Positions 38,231 to 47,043 of a DNA stretch of 64,000 bases are shown here, one piece after another; position 1 is the first letter of the stretch, and the number at the start of each line of letters is the position of its first letter. Made by a program: the position numbers and the translations under genes. Location of the stretch: NCBI RefSeq assembly GCF_001297015.1, contig NZ_LIGE01000017.1:62001-126000 (forward strand). Direction: 5' to 3'. This stretch comes from Pseudomonas sp. RIT-PI-r (GTDB lineage Bacteria; Pseudomonadota; Gammaproteobacteria; Pseudomonadales; Pseudomonadaceae). The notes under the pieces were generated by a model. The model saw nothing but the letters and a program-made list of their open reading frames with translations. It was not told the origin of the DNA and did no database searches.

Positions 38231-39100
38231 TCACCGGCCGAGGTAGACCTCGATCACGCGCTCGTTTTCCTGCACCTGCTCAAGCGAGCCTTCGGCCAGC
38301 ACGCTGCCCTGGTGCAACACGGTCACATGGTCGGCAATCGAGCCAACAAACCCCATGTCATGCTCCACTACCATCAGCGAATGCTTGCCCGCCAGGCTCT
38401 TGAACAGTTCAGCGGTGAACTCGGTTTCCGCATCGGTCATGCCCGCCACCGGTTCATCGAGCAACAGCAATTGCGGGTCCTGCATGAGCAACATGCCGAT
38501 CTCGAGAAACTGCTTCTGACCGTGAGAGAGCAACCCGGCCTGACGATTGACCGAGGTGGTCAGGCGAATCGTTTCGAGTACTTCGCTGATCCGATCCTTC
38601 TGCTCGCCACTCAGCCGCGCGCGCAAACTGGCCCACACCGACTTGTCGGTCTTTTGCGCCAGTTCGAGGTTTTCAAACACGCTCAACGCTTCGAACACCG
38701 TCGGTTTCTGGAACTTGCGACCGATGCCGGCCTGAGCGATTTGCACTTCGCTCATCTGCGTCAGGTCCAGCGTTTCGCCGAACCACGCCTTGCCGTGACT
38801 CGGGCGGGTCTTGCCGGTGATCACGTCCATCAGCGTGGTTTTGCCCGCGCCGTTAGGGCCGATGATGCAGCGCAACTCGCCGACGCCGATGTACAGATTG
38901 AGATTGTTCAGCGCGCGAAAGCCATCGAAGCTGACGCTGATGTCTTCCAGTGTGAGGATCGTGCCGTGACGGGTATCGAGACCCGGGCCGACGCGTTGGC
39001 CGAGGCCGATCGAGTCGCGGCTGGTGCCGGCGTCCTTGTTCGGCTCGACAGGAAAGAAGGCCGGTTCCAGCATGAATTCAGCGCTCGCCGTGACTCTCAT
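38231..39100 (-). CDS. urtD: Urea ABC transporter ATP-binding protein UrtD
   Basis: A 289-residue ABC ATPase. Walker A is GPNGAGKTT (81-89), the signature is LSHGQKQFLEIGMLLMQ and Walker B is LLLLDEPVAGMTD, all UrtD-like. An N-terminal extension of about 45 residues before the ABC domain is usual for Pseudomonas UrtD. The C-terminus VIEVYLGR is typical of the branched-chain/urea ATPases. Its start overlaps the urtC stop by 4 bases. Confidence 0.95.
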   Translation of the reverse strand: MRVTASAEFMLEPAFFPVEPNKDAGTSRDSIGLGQRVGPGLDTRHGTILTLEDISVSFDGFRALNNLNLYIGVGELRCIIGPNGAGKTTLMDVITGKTRPSHGKAWFGETLDLTQMSEVQIAQAGIGRKFQKPTVFEALSVFENLELAQKTDKSVWASLRARLSGEQKDRISEVLETIRLTTSVNRQAGLLSHGQKQFLEIGMLLMQDPQLLLLDEPVAGMTDAETEFTAELFKSLAGKHSLMVVEHDMGFVGSIADHVTVLHQGSVLAEGSLEQVQENERVIEVYLGR

Positions 39101-40176
39101 TGTTCACCTCGTTTCTTCAGCAGACCGATCACGCCTTTGGGCAAGTAAAGCGTCACGACGATGAACAACGCGCCGAGGAAGAACAGCCAGTATTCGGGGA
39201 AGGCCACGGTGAACCAGCTCTTCATGCCGTTGACCACACCGGCGCCGAGCAACGGCCCGATCAGTGTGCCGCGCCCGCCAAGGGCCACCCAGACCGCCGC
39301 TTCAATCGAATTGGTCGGCGACATTTCGCTCGGGTTGATGATCCCGACTTGCGGCACATACAACGCACCGGCCAGTCCACACAGAACAGCGCTCAACACC
39401 CACACGAACAGCTTGAAACCGCGCGGGTCATAGCCGCAGAACATCAAGCGGTTTTCCGCATCACGCAACGCGGTCAGCACGCGACCGAACTTGCTCTGCG
39501 CCAAGCGCCAGCCGATAAACAGGCTCGCCACCAGCAACAACACCGTGGCCAGAAACAGCACCGCGCGGGTGCCCGGTTCAGTGATGCCGAAACCGAGAAT
39601 CGTACGGAAATTGGTGAAGCCGTTATTGCCGCCAAACCCGGTCTCGTTGCGGAAAAACAAGAGCATGCCGGCGAAGGTCAGGGCCTGGGTCATGATCGAG
39701 AAATACACGCCTTTGATCCGCGAACGGAAGGCGAAGAAACCGAACACCAGCGCCAGCAACCCCGGCGCCAGGACCACCAGACACATGGCCCAGACAAAGC
39801 TGCTGGTGCCGGTCCAGTACCACGGCAATTCGCTCCACGACAGGAAGGTCATGAACGCCGGTAGACCATCGCCGGCAGCCTGACGCATCAGGTACATGCC
39901 CATCGCATAACCGCCGAGGGCGAAGAACAGTCCGTGGCCCAGCGACAGCAGACCGGCGTAACCCCAGACCAGATCCAGCGCGAGGGCGACGATGGCGTAG
40001 CAGAGGATTTTGCCAACCAGCGTCAGTGTGTACGCCGAGACCGACAGGGCATTGTCCGCTGGCAGCAGTGACAGCAGCGGCAGGGCGATCAGCAGGGCGA
40101 GGATCACTGCGCCGACGGCGATCGTGACTTTCGGCCCGGCCTTTTGTGTAGCGGTAACAAGCAGAGGCTGGTTCAT
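39097..40176 (-). CDS. urtC: Urea ABC transporter permease UrtC
   Basis: A 359-residue inner-membrane permease of the LivM type. Landmarks are LDLVWGYAGLLSLGHGLFFALGG-like sequence, the contact loop SKFGRVLTALRDAENRLMFCG and a C-terminal YLPKGVIGLL. I start at MNQPLLVTATQ (40176), where the ATG overlaps the urtB stop (ATGA). The longer open frame upstream lies over urtB. Confidence 0.95.
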   Translation of the reverse strand: MNQPLLVTATQKAGPKVTIAVGAVILALLIALPLLSLLPADNALSVSAYTLTLVGKILCYAIVALALDLVWGYAGLLSLGHGLFFALGGYAMGMYLMRQAAGDGLPAFMTFLSWSELPWYWTGTSSFVWAMCLVVLAPGLLALVFGFFAFRSRIKGVYFSIMTQALTFAGMLLFFRNETGFGGNNGFTNFRTILGFGITEPGTRAVLFLATVLLLVASLFIGWRLAQSKFGRVLTALRDAENRLMFCGYDPRGFKLFVWVLSAVLCGLAGALYVPQVGIINPSEMSPTNSIEAAVWVALGGRGTLIGPLLGAGVVNGMKSWFTVAFPEYWLFFLGALFIVVTLYLPKGVIGLLKKRGEQ

Positions 40177-41678
40177 CAGTCGATCACCCGTCCTTTCAGT
40201 GCGAAGAGGCCTTGCGGACGTTTCTGAATAAACAGAATGATCAGCGCGAGGATCAGGATCTTGCCGAGCACCGCACCGATCTGCGGTTCGAGAATCTTGT
40301 TGGCGATGCCCAGGCCGAATGCCGCGAGCACGCTGCCGGCGAGTTGCCCGACGCCGCCGAGCACCACCACCAGGAACGAGTCGATGATGTAGCTCTGACC
40401 GAGGTCCGGGCCGACGTTGCCGATCTGGCTGAGCGCCACACCGCCGAGGCCGGCGATGCCCGAACCGAGGCCGAAGGCGAGCATGTCCACACGACCGGTC
40501 GGCACGCCGCAGCAAGCGGCCATGTTGCGGTTCTGGGTGACGGCACGAACGTTGAGGCCCAAGCGAGTTTTGTTCAGCAGCAGCCAGGTCAGCACCACCA
40601 CAAACAAGGCGAAGGCGATGATGACGATGCGGTTGTACGGCAGCACAAGATTGGGCAGCACTTGAATGCCACCGGACAGCCACGCCGGGTTGGCGACTTC
40701 GACGTTCTGCGCGCCGAACAACAAACGCACCAGCTGAATCAGCATCAGGCTGATGCCCCACGTCGCGAGCAGGGTTTCCAGCGGGCGGCCGTAGAGGTGA
40801 CGAATCACCGTGCGCTCCAGCGCCATGCCGATTGCGGCCGTGACAAAGAACGCCACCGGCAGCGCGATCAGCGGGTAGAACTCAATCGCTTGTGGCGCAT
40901 AGCGCTGGAACATCAACTGCACCACATACGTCGAGTAGGCGCCGAGCATCAACATCTCGCCGTGGGCCATGTTGATCACCCCGAGCAGGCCGAAGGTGAT
41001 GGCCAGACCGAGGGCCGCCAACAGCAGAATCGAACCGAGGGACATGCCGCTGAAGGCCTGACCGAGGATCTCGCCGATCAGCAGTTTGCGTTTGACTTGA
41101 GCCAGACTGGTTTCGGCGGCGGTGCGCACGTTGGCATCGGCTTCGACGCCGGGTTGGAGCAAACCTTCGAGGCGCGTACGGGCGAGTGGATCGCCGGTTT
41201 CGCCGAGCAGTCGCACCGCGGCGAGGCGCACCGCCGGGTCAGTGTCGACCAGTTGCAGATTGGCCAGCGCCAGGCTCAGGGCGGCGTGAACGCTTTCATC
41301 TTTTTCGCCAACGAGTTGCTGGTCGAGGAATTTCAGCTGCGCGGGTTTCGCGCTTTTCTGCAATTGCTGCGCGGCGCTCAGACGGATTTTGGCGTCGGCG
41401 GCGAGCAATTGGTGGCTGGCCATGGCGGTGTCGATCAGACCCCGCAGGCGATTGTTCAGGCGCAGGGTTTTCGCTTGGCCGTCGATGGTCAGTTCGCCTT
41501 GTTGCAGGGCGTTGATCAATTCGATACGTGCCGGGTCGGGCTGCGCGGCCCAGGTTTCCAGCAGTTTGGCTTGCTGCACAGGATTGGCCGCGACGAAGTC
41601 TTCGGCGTCGCCGGCGTGGGCCAGCATCGGCAGCAATAGTGCGATGGCTATGAGAAAGCGGTGTATGGCAGTGGGCAT
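40176..41678 (-). CDS. urtB: Urea ABC transporter permease UrtB, with N-terminal extension
   Basis: A 500-residue permease of the LivH type. Residues 1-22 form a signal peptide (ending PMLAHA). About 180 residues of helical, repeat-like sequence follow (LAAVRLLGETGDPLARTRLEGL, HEAT-like), probably periplasmic. The membrane domain starts near 205 with LGLAITFGLLGVINMAHGEM. The extended N-terminus is usual for UrtB in proteobacteria, but its role is not known to me. The gap to urtA (41679-42051) is filled by family D repeats. Confidence 0.94.
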   Translation of the reverse strand: MPTAIHRFLIAIALLLPMLAHAGDAEDFVAANPVQQAKLLETWAAQPDPARIELINALQQGELTIDGQAKTLRLNNRLRGLIDTAMASHQLLAADAKIRLSAAQQLQKSAKPAQLKFLDQQLVGEKDESVHAALSLALANLQLVDTDPAVRLAAVRLLGETGDPLARTRLEGLLQPGVEADANVRTAAETSLAQVKRKLLIGEILGQAFSGMSLGSILLLAALGLAITFGLLGVINMAHGEMLMLGAYSTYVVQLMFQRYAPQAIEFYPLIALPVAFFVTAAIGMALERTVIRHLYGRPLETLLATWGISLMLIQLVRLLFGAQNVEVANPAWLSGGIQVLPNLVLPYNRIVIIAFALFVVVLTWLLLNKTRLGLNVRAVTQNRNMAACCGVPTGRVDMLAFGLGSGIAGLGGVALSQIGNVGPDLGQSYIIDSFLVVVLGGVGQLAGSVLAAFGLGIANKILEPQIGAVLGKILILALIILFIQKRPQGLFALKGRVID

Positions 41679-41734
41679 TAGTGGTGTTTCCTTTCTTGCG
41701 GTGGCCGATGGAGCGGTGTCCGGCTGTGAATCCG

Positions 41735-42010
41735 CCCCTCACCCTAACCCTCTCCCAGAGGGAGAGGGGACTGACCGAGTTGTCAGGTCATCCAACACCG
41801 ACCTGACATTCCTGCGTCGAACTCAGGATCTGAAAGCCATAGAGATCTGCTCCCTTCCCCCACTCCCGGAAGGAGAGGGGGCTGGCCGAGGTGTCTGGAC
41901 GATGTGCTGCGACCCGCGAATTCGAGCCGAACTCAGGCTTTGAAAAACATGAAGATCGGCTCCCTTTCCCCTCTCCCTGAGGGAGAGGGCTGGGCGGGCG
42001 GCGTTCCGAT
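41735..42010. repeat. Family D repeat array, three units
   Basis: Three hairpin units occur in a row: CCTCACCCTAACCCTCTCCC with its GAGGGAGAGGGG partner, then CCCACTCCCGGAAGGAGAGG, then CCTCTCCCTGAGGGAGAGGG. They fill the 373-base gap between urtA and urtB and could limit read-through or stabilise urtA mRNA (inference). No gene is seen in the gap. Confidence 0.85.
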
Positions 42011-42051
42011 GAGGGGGAAATCTAAAGCCCACCTCAAAAACTGAATCCGCC

Positions 42052-43317
42052 TCAGTTGCTCTTCACCGCATAATCGGGCTTCTTGTCGTTGCCCTGAATG
42101 AACGGGCTCCACGGTTGCGCACGGACCGGACCTTCGGTCTGCCACACGACGTTGAACTGACCGTCCGCCTGAATCTCGCCGATCATCACCGGTTTGTGCA
42201 GGTGGTGATTGGTCTTGTCCATGGTCAGGGTGTAGCCCGACGGTGCAGCAAAGGTCTGCCCGGCCAGCGCTTCGCGGACTTTGTCGACATCGGTGGACTT
42301 GGCTTTCTCAGCCGCTTGCGCCCACATGTGGATGCCGACATAAGTGGCTTCCATCGGGTCGTTGGTCACCGCTTTGTCGGCGCCCGGCAAGTTGTGTTTC
42401 TTCGCGTAGGCCTTCCAGTCAGCGACGAATTTCTTGTTCACCGGGTTCTCGACGGATTCGAAGTAGTTCCACGCCGCGAGGTTGCCCACCAGCGGTTTGG
42501 TGTCGATCCCGCGCAATTCTTCTTCGCCGACCGAGAACGCCACGACCGGTACGTCGGTGGCTTTCAAACCCTGGTTGGCCAGCTCTTTGTAGAACGGCAC
42601 GTTGGAGTCGCCGTTGACCGTCGAGATGACCGCAGTCTTGCCCCCAGCCGAGAACTTCTTGATGTTGGCGACGATGGTTTGATAGTCGCTGTGACCGAAC
42701 GGCGTGTAGACCTCTTCGATGTCCTTGTCGGCCACGCCTTTGGAGTGCAGGAACGAGCGCAGGATCTTGTTGGTGGTGCGCGGGTAGACGTAGTCGGTGC
42801 CGAGCAGGAAGTAGCGCTTGGCGCTGCCGCCTTCTTCGCTCATCAAATATTCAACCGCCGGGATCGCTTGCTGGTTCGGCGCGGCACCGGTGTAGAAAAC
42901 GTTTGGCGACATCTCTTCGCCTTCGTATTGCACCGGGTAGAACAGCAGACCGTTGAGCTCTTCGAACACCGGCAGCACCGATTTACGCGACACCGACGTC
43001 CAGCAGCCGAACACCACGGCAACCTTGTCCTGAGTCAGCAACTGCCGGCCCTTTTCAGCGAACAGCGGCCAGTTCGACGCCGGGTCGACCACCACCGGCT
43101 CAAGCATCTTGCCGTTGACGCCGCCCTTGGCGTTGATCTCGTCGATGGTCATCAGCGCCATGTCTTTGAGCGACGTTTCGGAGATCGCCATGGTGCCGGA
43201 CAACGAATGCAGAATCCCGACCTTGATGGTCTCGGCGGCCTGGACAGTCCAGGTCATGCCCATCGCGGCAATGGATGCCGTGAGTGTGAAAGCCTTGATC
43301 AAACTGCGACGCTTCAT
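42052..43317 (-). CDS. urtA: Urea ABC transporter periplasmic binding protein UrtA
   Basis: A 421-residue urea-binding protein. The leader MKRRSLIKAFTLTASIAA has a twin-arginine-like start and cleavage near VQAAETIKVG, so Tat export is likely. Family segments are LHSLSGTMAISE, GGVNGKMLEPVVVDPASNW, FGCWTSVSRKSVLPVFE and FYPVQYEGEE, all diagnostic of UrtA. First gene of the leftward urt-ure operon, behind an RpoN-type promoter about 65 bases upstream. Confidence 0.96.
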   Translation of the reverse strand: MKRRSLIKAFTLTASIAAMGMTWTVQAAETIKVGILHSLSGTMAISETSLKDMALMTIDEINAKGGVNGKMLEPVVVDPASNWPLFAEKGRQLLTQDKVAVVFGCWTSVSRKSVLPVFEELNGLLFYPVQYEGEEMSPNVFYTGAAPNQQAIPAVEYLMSEEGGSAKRYFLLGTDYVYPRTTNKILRSFLHSKGVADKDIEEVYTPFGHSDYQTIVANIKKFSAGGKTAVISTVNGDSNVPFYKELANQGLKATDVPVVAFSVGEEELRGIDTKPLVGNLAAWNYFESVENPVNKKFVADWKAYAKKHNLPGADKAVTNDPMEATYVGIHMWAQAAEKAKSTDVDKVREALAGQTFAAPSGYTLTMDKTNHHLHKPVMIGEIQADGQFNVVWQTEGPVRAQPWSPFIQGNDKKPDYAVKSN

Positions 43318-43383
43318 TGTGCGATCTCCATGAACATTTGAAGTTTTTTTGGTTGGCAGATGCGGACGACTGAAGGGGCTTTA

Positions 43384-43398
43384 GCAAGGGCTGTGCCT
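43384..43398 (-). promoter_or_regulatory. Putative RpoN (sigma-54) promoter of the urt-ure operon
   Basis: On the minus strand AGGCAC (43398-43393), five bases AGCCC, then TTGC (43387-43384) and T match the sigma-54 consensus except for the first base. Transcription would start near 43373, about 56 bases before urtA. The rest of the 43318-43622 gap holds no gene. Confidence 0.75.
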
Positions 43399-43622
43399 AA
43401 GGCGGGCGAGGCCCGGTCTGAAGCGCTGGCGGGTGGCCTACGTAACGCGTCCTGCACCAGTGTCGGGCACTCTGAGCGGTCGCGGGCACGTCGTTGCACT
43501 TGTATGGGGCTAGCGAGCGCAGGGATCGCGAAAACGATAACTATGTACCGCCACTGAGGCTCGCGGCACGGGCAGGCTATGGGGGGCGATGTACCTCTAG
43601 AACTGAAACAGGGATGATTTCA

Positions 43623-46600
43623 ATGACAGCAGTTTTTCCGCACGTTCGGGCGGTTACCGGTCCTGCCTTGAGTGGCGCGTTTATATCGGCAGATGACGCG
43701 GCTCGCTACGCCCACGAGCGCGTTGGCACACGTCGGGATCGCGGCTACGGCAGTTGTATTTTCAAGCGCGACGATGGCCGCTTTGTGGTGAGCGAGCCAC
43801 TGGCAATCACCGCAGAATCTCTGGACAACCGTCTGCTGTATCCGCAGGACGCAGAGGGCAAGGCGATCTTTGCGCCGCAGCACACCTTGCACAGTTTCTT
43901 CTATTCCCATGTGGCACTGTCGATGCTCGATGTGCAAGTTGTCGCCAACCATGGCTGGCAACGAGCCCAGGCCATCACCAGTTTGCTGATGTTCAATGCG
44001 CCGCAACTGCGATTTCTGCTCAATGAGCAAATGACAGCGTACCTTTCAGGGGCGCATGACAGCCTGATCGTTTTCAAACCTGACACGCAAAGCGCGGCGG
44101 CGCTGCTTGAACAGCTGGGTACTGCCGAGTCACCGGGACCGCTTGGGTCAGCGTCAGCCCCGCCGGATCGTCTGGTTTCCAAGATGGCCCAGGCGGGGGA
44201 ACTGGAGGTCGTGGTCAGCAACAACAACTGGCGACCAAGGGGGCGGATCACGTCGCAATCGTTCATCCTCGTTCACTCATGGGAACGAACGCGCCCCCAG
44301 CGAACTTCTTTTGGGGCGATATTCGCGAGCGCAGATGACGCCGCGCAAGATTGTTATCTGCGCGATACCGCGTCGCACGACGATGATCAAATTTGGTTTG
44401 GTTTCATCCTCAAGCAAAAGGGCAAACAGCAATACATTGCCTCGGAACTGGTGCCGGTGGACAAGGAGCGGAATGTACTTTTTGCGCTGAGTAGCCTGTT
44501 CCCTGCTTCTGGCGTTGCGGGGGGGTATCGCTTCCCCGAGTCTTTCGCCGTGCATTCGTATTTCTACTCACGCCCACGAATCAAACACGCCAAAGGCGTT
44601 TCAAAAAACTGGTTGGGGCACAACTTCATTGAACCGCGGGATCTTTTTGTTTCGGTCTACAACGCAAAAAAACATCCGCAAGTCGAGACCGGCGCAACGA
44701 TCACGACCTACATCGCGCCAAGGGATGGAGTCCTTCTTAAATACACACCGCGCAAAGACACCCGGCTGTTCGATAACGATGTGCCATTGATGGGGCTGGA
44801 GGCCATTCAGAGCAACCTGGCCTCCGGCAAGGTGTCGACTACCGACTTTGTCAGGGTCGTTGCCAACAGCGGTGAGCTGAGTGTGTTGCGCACCAGTCTG
44901 TGCTGGGATCGTAAAGGTACGGTCGACCGATACTGGTACCCCGGCAAAAACCTTCAGCGATTGGCGCTGGGGGCGGTTTTTCTGAGCGCCGATGACGCAG
45001 CGATCGCAGCACGGGGCAAGATTCCTTCCGGCACCCAGCGTGCATACGGCGGGTTGATCCTGAAACGCCCGGACGGCTTGTTCGTGGCCACCGATCCGAT
45101 TGCGATCCTGGAGGAAGACTTCGAAATCGATTTCATCTTTCCAGACGCCAGTGTCAGTCAGGGAGCGTTTCCGGTGGGCTGTACTGTCGTTGGCCGGTAT
45201 CGCTCCAGGGTTGCCCGTGAGCTGCCCATTCTGCTAGGCGAAGTCGATAAACAGGTGTACCGGAACATGCTTTCGGTGGACGTGGTTTGCACCGCTTTCC
45301 TGTGGGACACCCAGCGTCTGGAGGAGTATCTGTTCTGTCCTGATGGCGCAATCATCCGTTTCCTGGCAAATATCGGGCATAAATTTCTGACGGGAATTTT
45401 CAAGAAATTGGGCATGGATATGCTCACGGGCATGCGGCCCTCGCTCATCAAACAGAAAATTCACGATGGCTGGTTGCTGCCACGAGACTGGGTGAAAGAC
45501 CTGGTGAAGAGTGGAAAATTGGCTGTGGTCGTTGGGAGCAAACTGTGGGGCGCTCCGGGAGCGATCACGGCATTCGCCCCTATGCGGCAAGCATCTGTCG
45601 ATTCACCAACCGTCAGTAATCCTGCCTGCAGTCCGCTGTTCACCCAAGCGTTGGGCGTTGCGCGTTTCGTTCATGAACAACCCGGGCGAACCGGCGAGTT
45701 GCGCTTTGGCGCCCTCCTGACCAACGCCCGCAGCGGTCACTACGTGGCGAGCCTCTCGCAAGAGGTGAGAGAGGACAAACTGACGATTGACGAAATTTTT
45801 CCACAGGGTTCATTGCCTGACCGTCACACGCTTCACGGCTTGTATCTGCGCGCTCCCGATCAACCCGCAGGCCTGACAGACGAAGATTATCGACATTTTT
45901 TTTCACCACTGGACGTGAGCCGGGCGCATACAGCCGTCTATTCACCTCAGGGGTATAAGCCGATCTATTTTTCCTGTTCAGATGGCGCGTTGCTGCGCTA
46001 TGAGATGTCGCCTTTCGATACGGACGCACCGCTGGACAAGTCTGGTCAGATCCAGTCGCGTCCAAACCGCTTCGGATCTACTGAGAGGGCTGAGTATTTC
46101 TGGCAAAAAATTGCCCGGGCAACCTTCTCGCTGGCGAGCTACATCCGCCAGTTGGCCCATGTCGGCAAACTTGAAGTTCTGATCCCGAGCCCCTTCTGGT
46201 CGCGTGTTGGCGATGTGGGGGCTGACTGGGAACCGAGGATGAAAGACCGCTCACCTGAAGAACACTGGGCCAATCAGCCCGAGCTTCCTTTGGGGCCGAT
46301 TTATCACCATGCCGACGATGCCGCCCGTTATGCGCAGTCTCGGGCCGGCAGCGCCTATGCACAGAAAACGGTGTATGAAAGTGCGATTCTGGCCAAGTCC
46401 ACAGCCAACGCTTATGTTGCGCTGGAGCCGCTGGCGGAAAGCGAATCTCTGGAAGCGATGGATCGCATCTTCCGCACCTTGAAGGCAGCGACCCCCAGAA
46501 ACAGAGCGCCGCAATTTCCCGATGGCTATGCATTGATCGCCAGTCACCAGCTGTATTTCTCCGGGAACACGCCAATGGCCGCCGACCCGGAAAAGGTCTA

Positions 46601-46961
46601 CGCCAATTACGCCTCGCCGGAGATGGTGTTTGCCCATACATTTGCGTTGAAGTCCAAAGGATTCGACATCCACGCACACTATTACTCGACCCCGCACGGC
46701 GCGTTGATCAAATACGCTCCCCTCTATTCCGAAGCGGAGCGCCGTTTGCTGTCGACCCGCCCCGTGGAGCTTGTCAACGGCCAGTGGGAGACGCGACTTT
46801 CGCCGGGTGAATTCATCTCACAACTGGCCGGTATTGCTGAACTGCGGGTGCTGAAAGCCGCGTACTACTGGAACCAGGAGGGGCGAGTCGGCACCAAATG
46901 GCGAACGTCGCGTCAGCAGGCACCGGCACCAACTCATAGACCGGTCCGGGACGAGCTGTAA
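43623..46961 (+). CDS. Large five-module protein of unknown function
   Basis: A 1112-residue protein with no signal peptide or membrane helix. It consists of five degenerate modules. The anchor motif SADDAA appears at 22, 236 and 455, as HADDAA at 896, and in worn form near 675 (TQALGVARF), so the period is 214-221 residues. Each module repeats the same order of signs. First comes a G-x-I-L/F-K segment with GxYVA. A His-rich turn like HSFFYS or HSYFYS follows, then DGALLKY, then G(E/K)LxV, and last a Trp-Gly end such as WDRKGTVDRYW. The layout recalls the DUF4329 domain found in some toxin-associated proteins, but I cannot confirm that. The start at 43623 has an AGGGA box. It is divergent from urtA and convergent with the copper operon, with no partner gene beside it. 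Confidence 0.82.
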   Translation: MTAVFPHVRAVTGPALSGAFISADDAARYAHERVGTRRDRGYGSCIFKRDDGRFVVSEPLAITAESLDNRLLYPQDAEGKAIFAPQHTLHSFFYSHVALSMLDVQVVANHGWQRAQAITSLLMFNAPQLRFLLNEQMTAYLSGAHDSLIVFKPDTQSAAALLEQLGTAESPGPLGSASAPPDRLVSKMAQAGELEVVVSNNNWRPRGRITSQSFILVHSWERTRPQRTSFGAIFASADDAAQDCYLRDTASHDDDQIWFGFILKQKGKQQYIASELVPVDKERNVLFALSSLFPASGVAGGYRFPESFAVHSYFYSRPRIKHAKGVSKNWLGHNFIEPRDLFVSVYNAKKHPQVETGATITTYIAPRDGVLLKYTPRKDTRLFDNDVPLMGLEAIQSNLASGKVSTTDFVRVVANSGELSVLRTSLCWDRKGTVDRYWYPGKNLQRLALGAVFLSADDAAIAARGKIPSGTQRAYGGLILKRPDGLFVATDPIAILEEDFEIDFIFPDASVSQGAFPVGCTVVGRYRSRVARELPILLGEVDKQVYRNMLSVDVVCTAFLWDTQRLEEYLFCPDGAIIRFLANIGHKFLTGIFKKLGMDMLTGMRPSLIKQKIHDGWLLPRDWVKDLVKSGKLAVVVGSKLWGAPGAITAFAPMRQASVDSPTVSNPACSPLFTQALGVARFVHEQPGRTGELRFGALLTNARSGHYVASLSQEVREDKLTIDEIFPQGSLPDRHTLHGLYLRAPDQPAGLTDEDYRHFFSPLDVSRAHTAVYSPQGYKPIYFSCSDGALLRYEMSPFDTDAPLDKSGQIQSRPNRFGSTERAEYFWQKIARATFSLASYIRQLAHVGKLEVLIPSPFWSRVGDVGADWEPRMKDRSPEEHWANQPELPLGPIYHHADDAARYAQSRAGSAYAQKTVYESAILAKSTANAYVALEPLAESESLEAMDRIFRTLKAATPRNRAPQFPDGYALIASHQLYFSGNTPMAADPEKVYANYASPEMVFAHTFALKSKGFDIHAHYYSTPHGALIKYAPLYSEAERRLLSTRPVELVNGQWETRLSPGEFISQLAGIAELRVLKAAYYWNQEGRVGTKWRTSRQQAPAPTHRPVRDEL

Positions 46962-46969
46962 CACCATCA

Positions 46970-47007
46970 GCGCGGAAGTCTGTCAGGGTCGGGGCAAACT
47001 TCCGCGC
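46970..47007. terminator. Hairpin between convergent genes
   Basis: GCGCGGAAGT (46970-46979) pairs perfectly with ACTTCCGCGC (46998-47007) around an 18-base loop, between the stops of the five-module gene and the PepSY gene. There is no T-run, so termination is plausible but not proven. Confidence 0.5.
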
Positions 47008-47043
47008 CACATGAACGTTCAAAAAACGCGCCTTCCAGCAGCG

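Noticed and set aside
43470..43500. GGGCAC..TTGCAC resembling an RpoN promoter facing the five-module gene
   Set aside because: The spacing between the -24 and -12 elements is one base too short (four instead of five), which abolishes known sigma-54 promoters.
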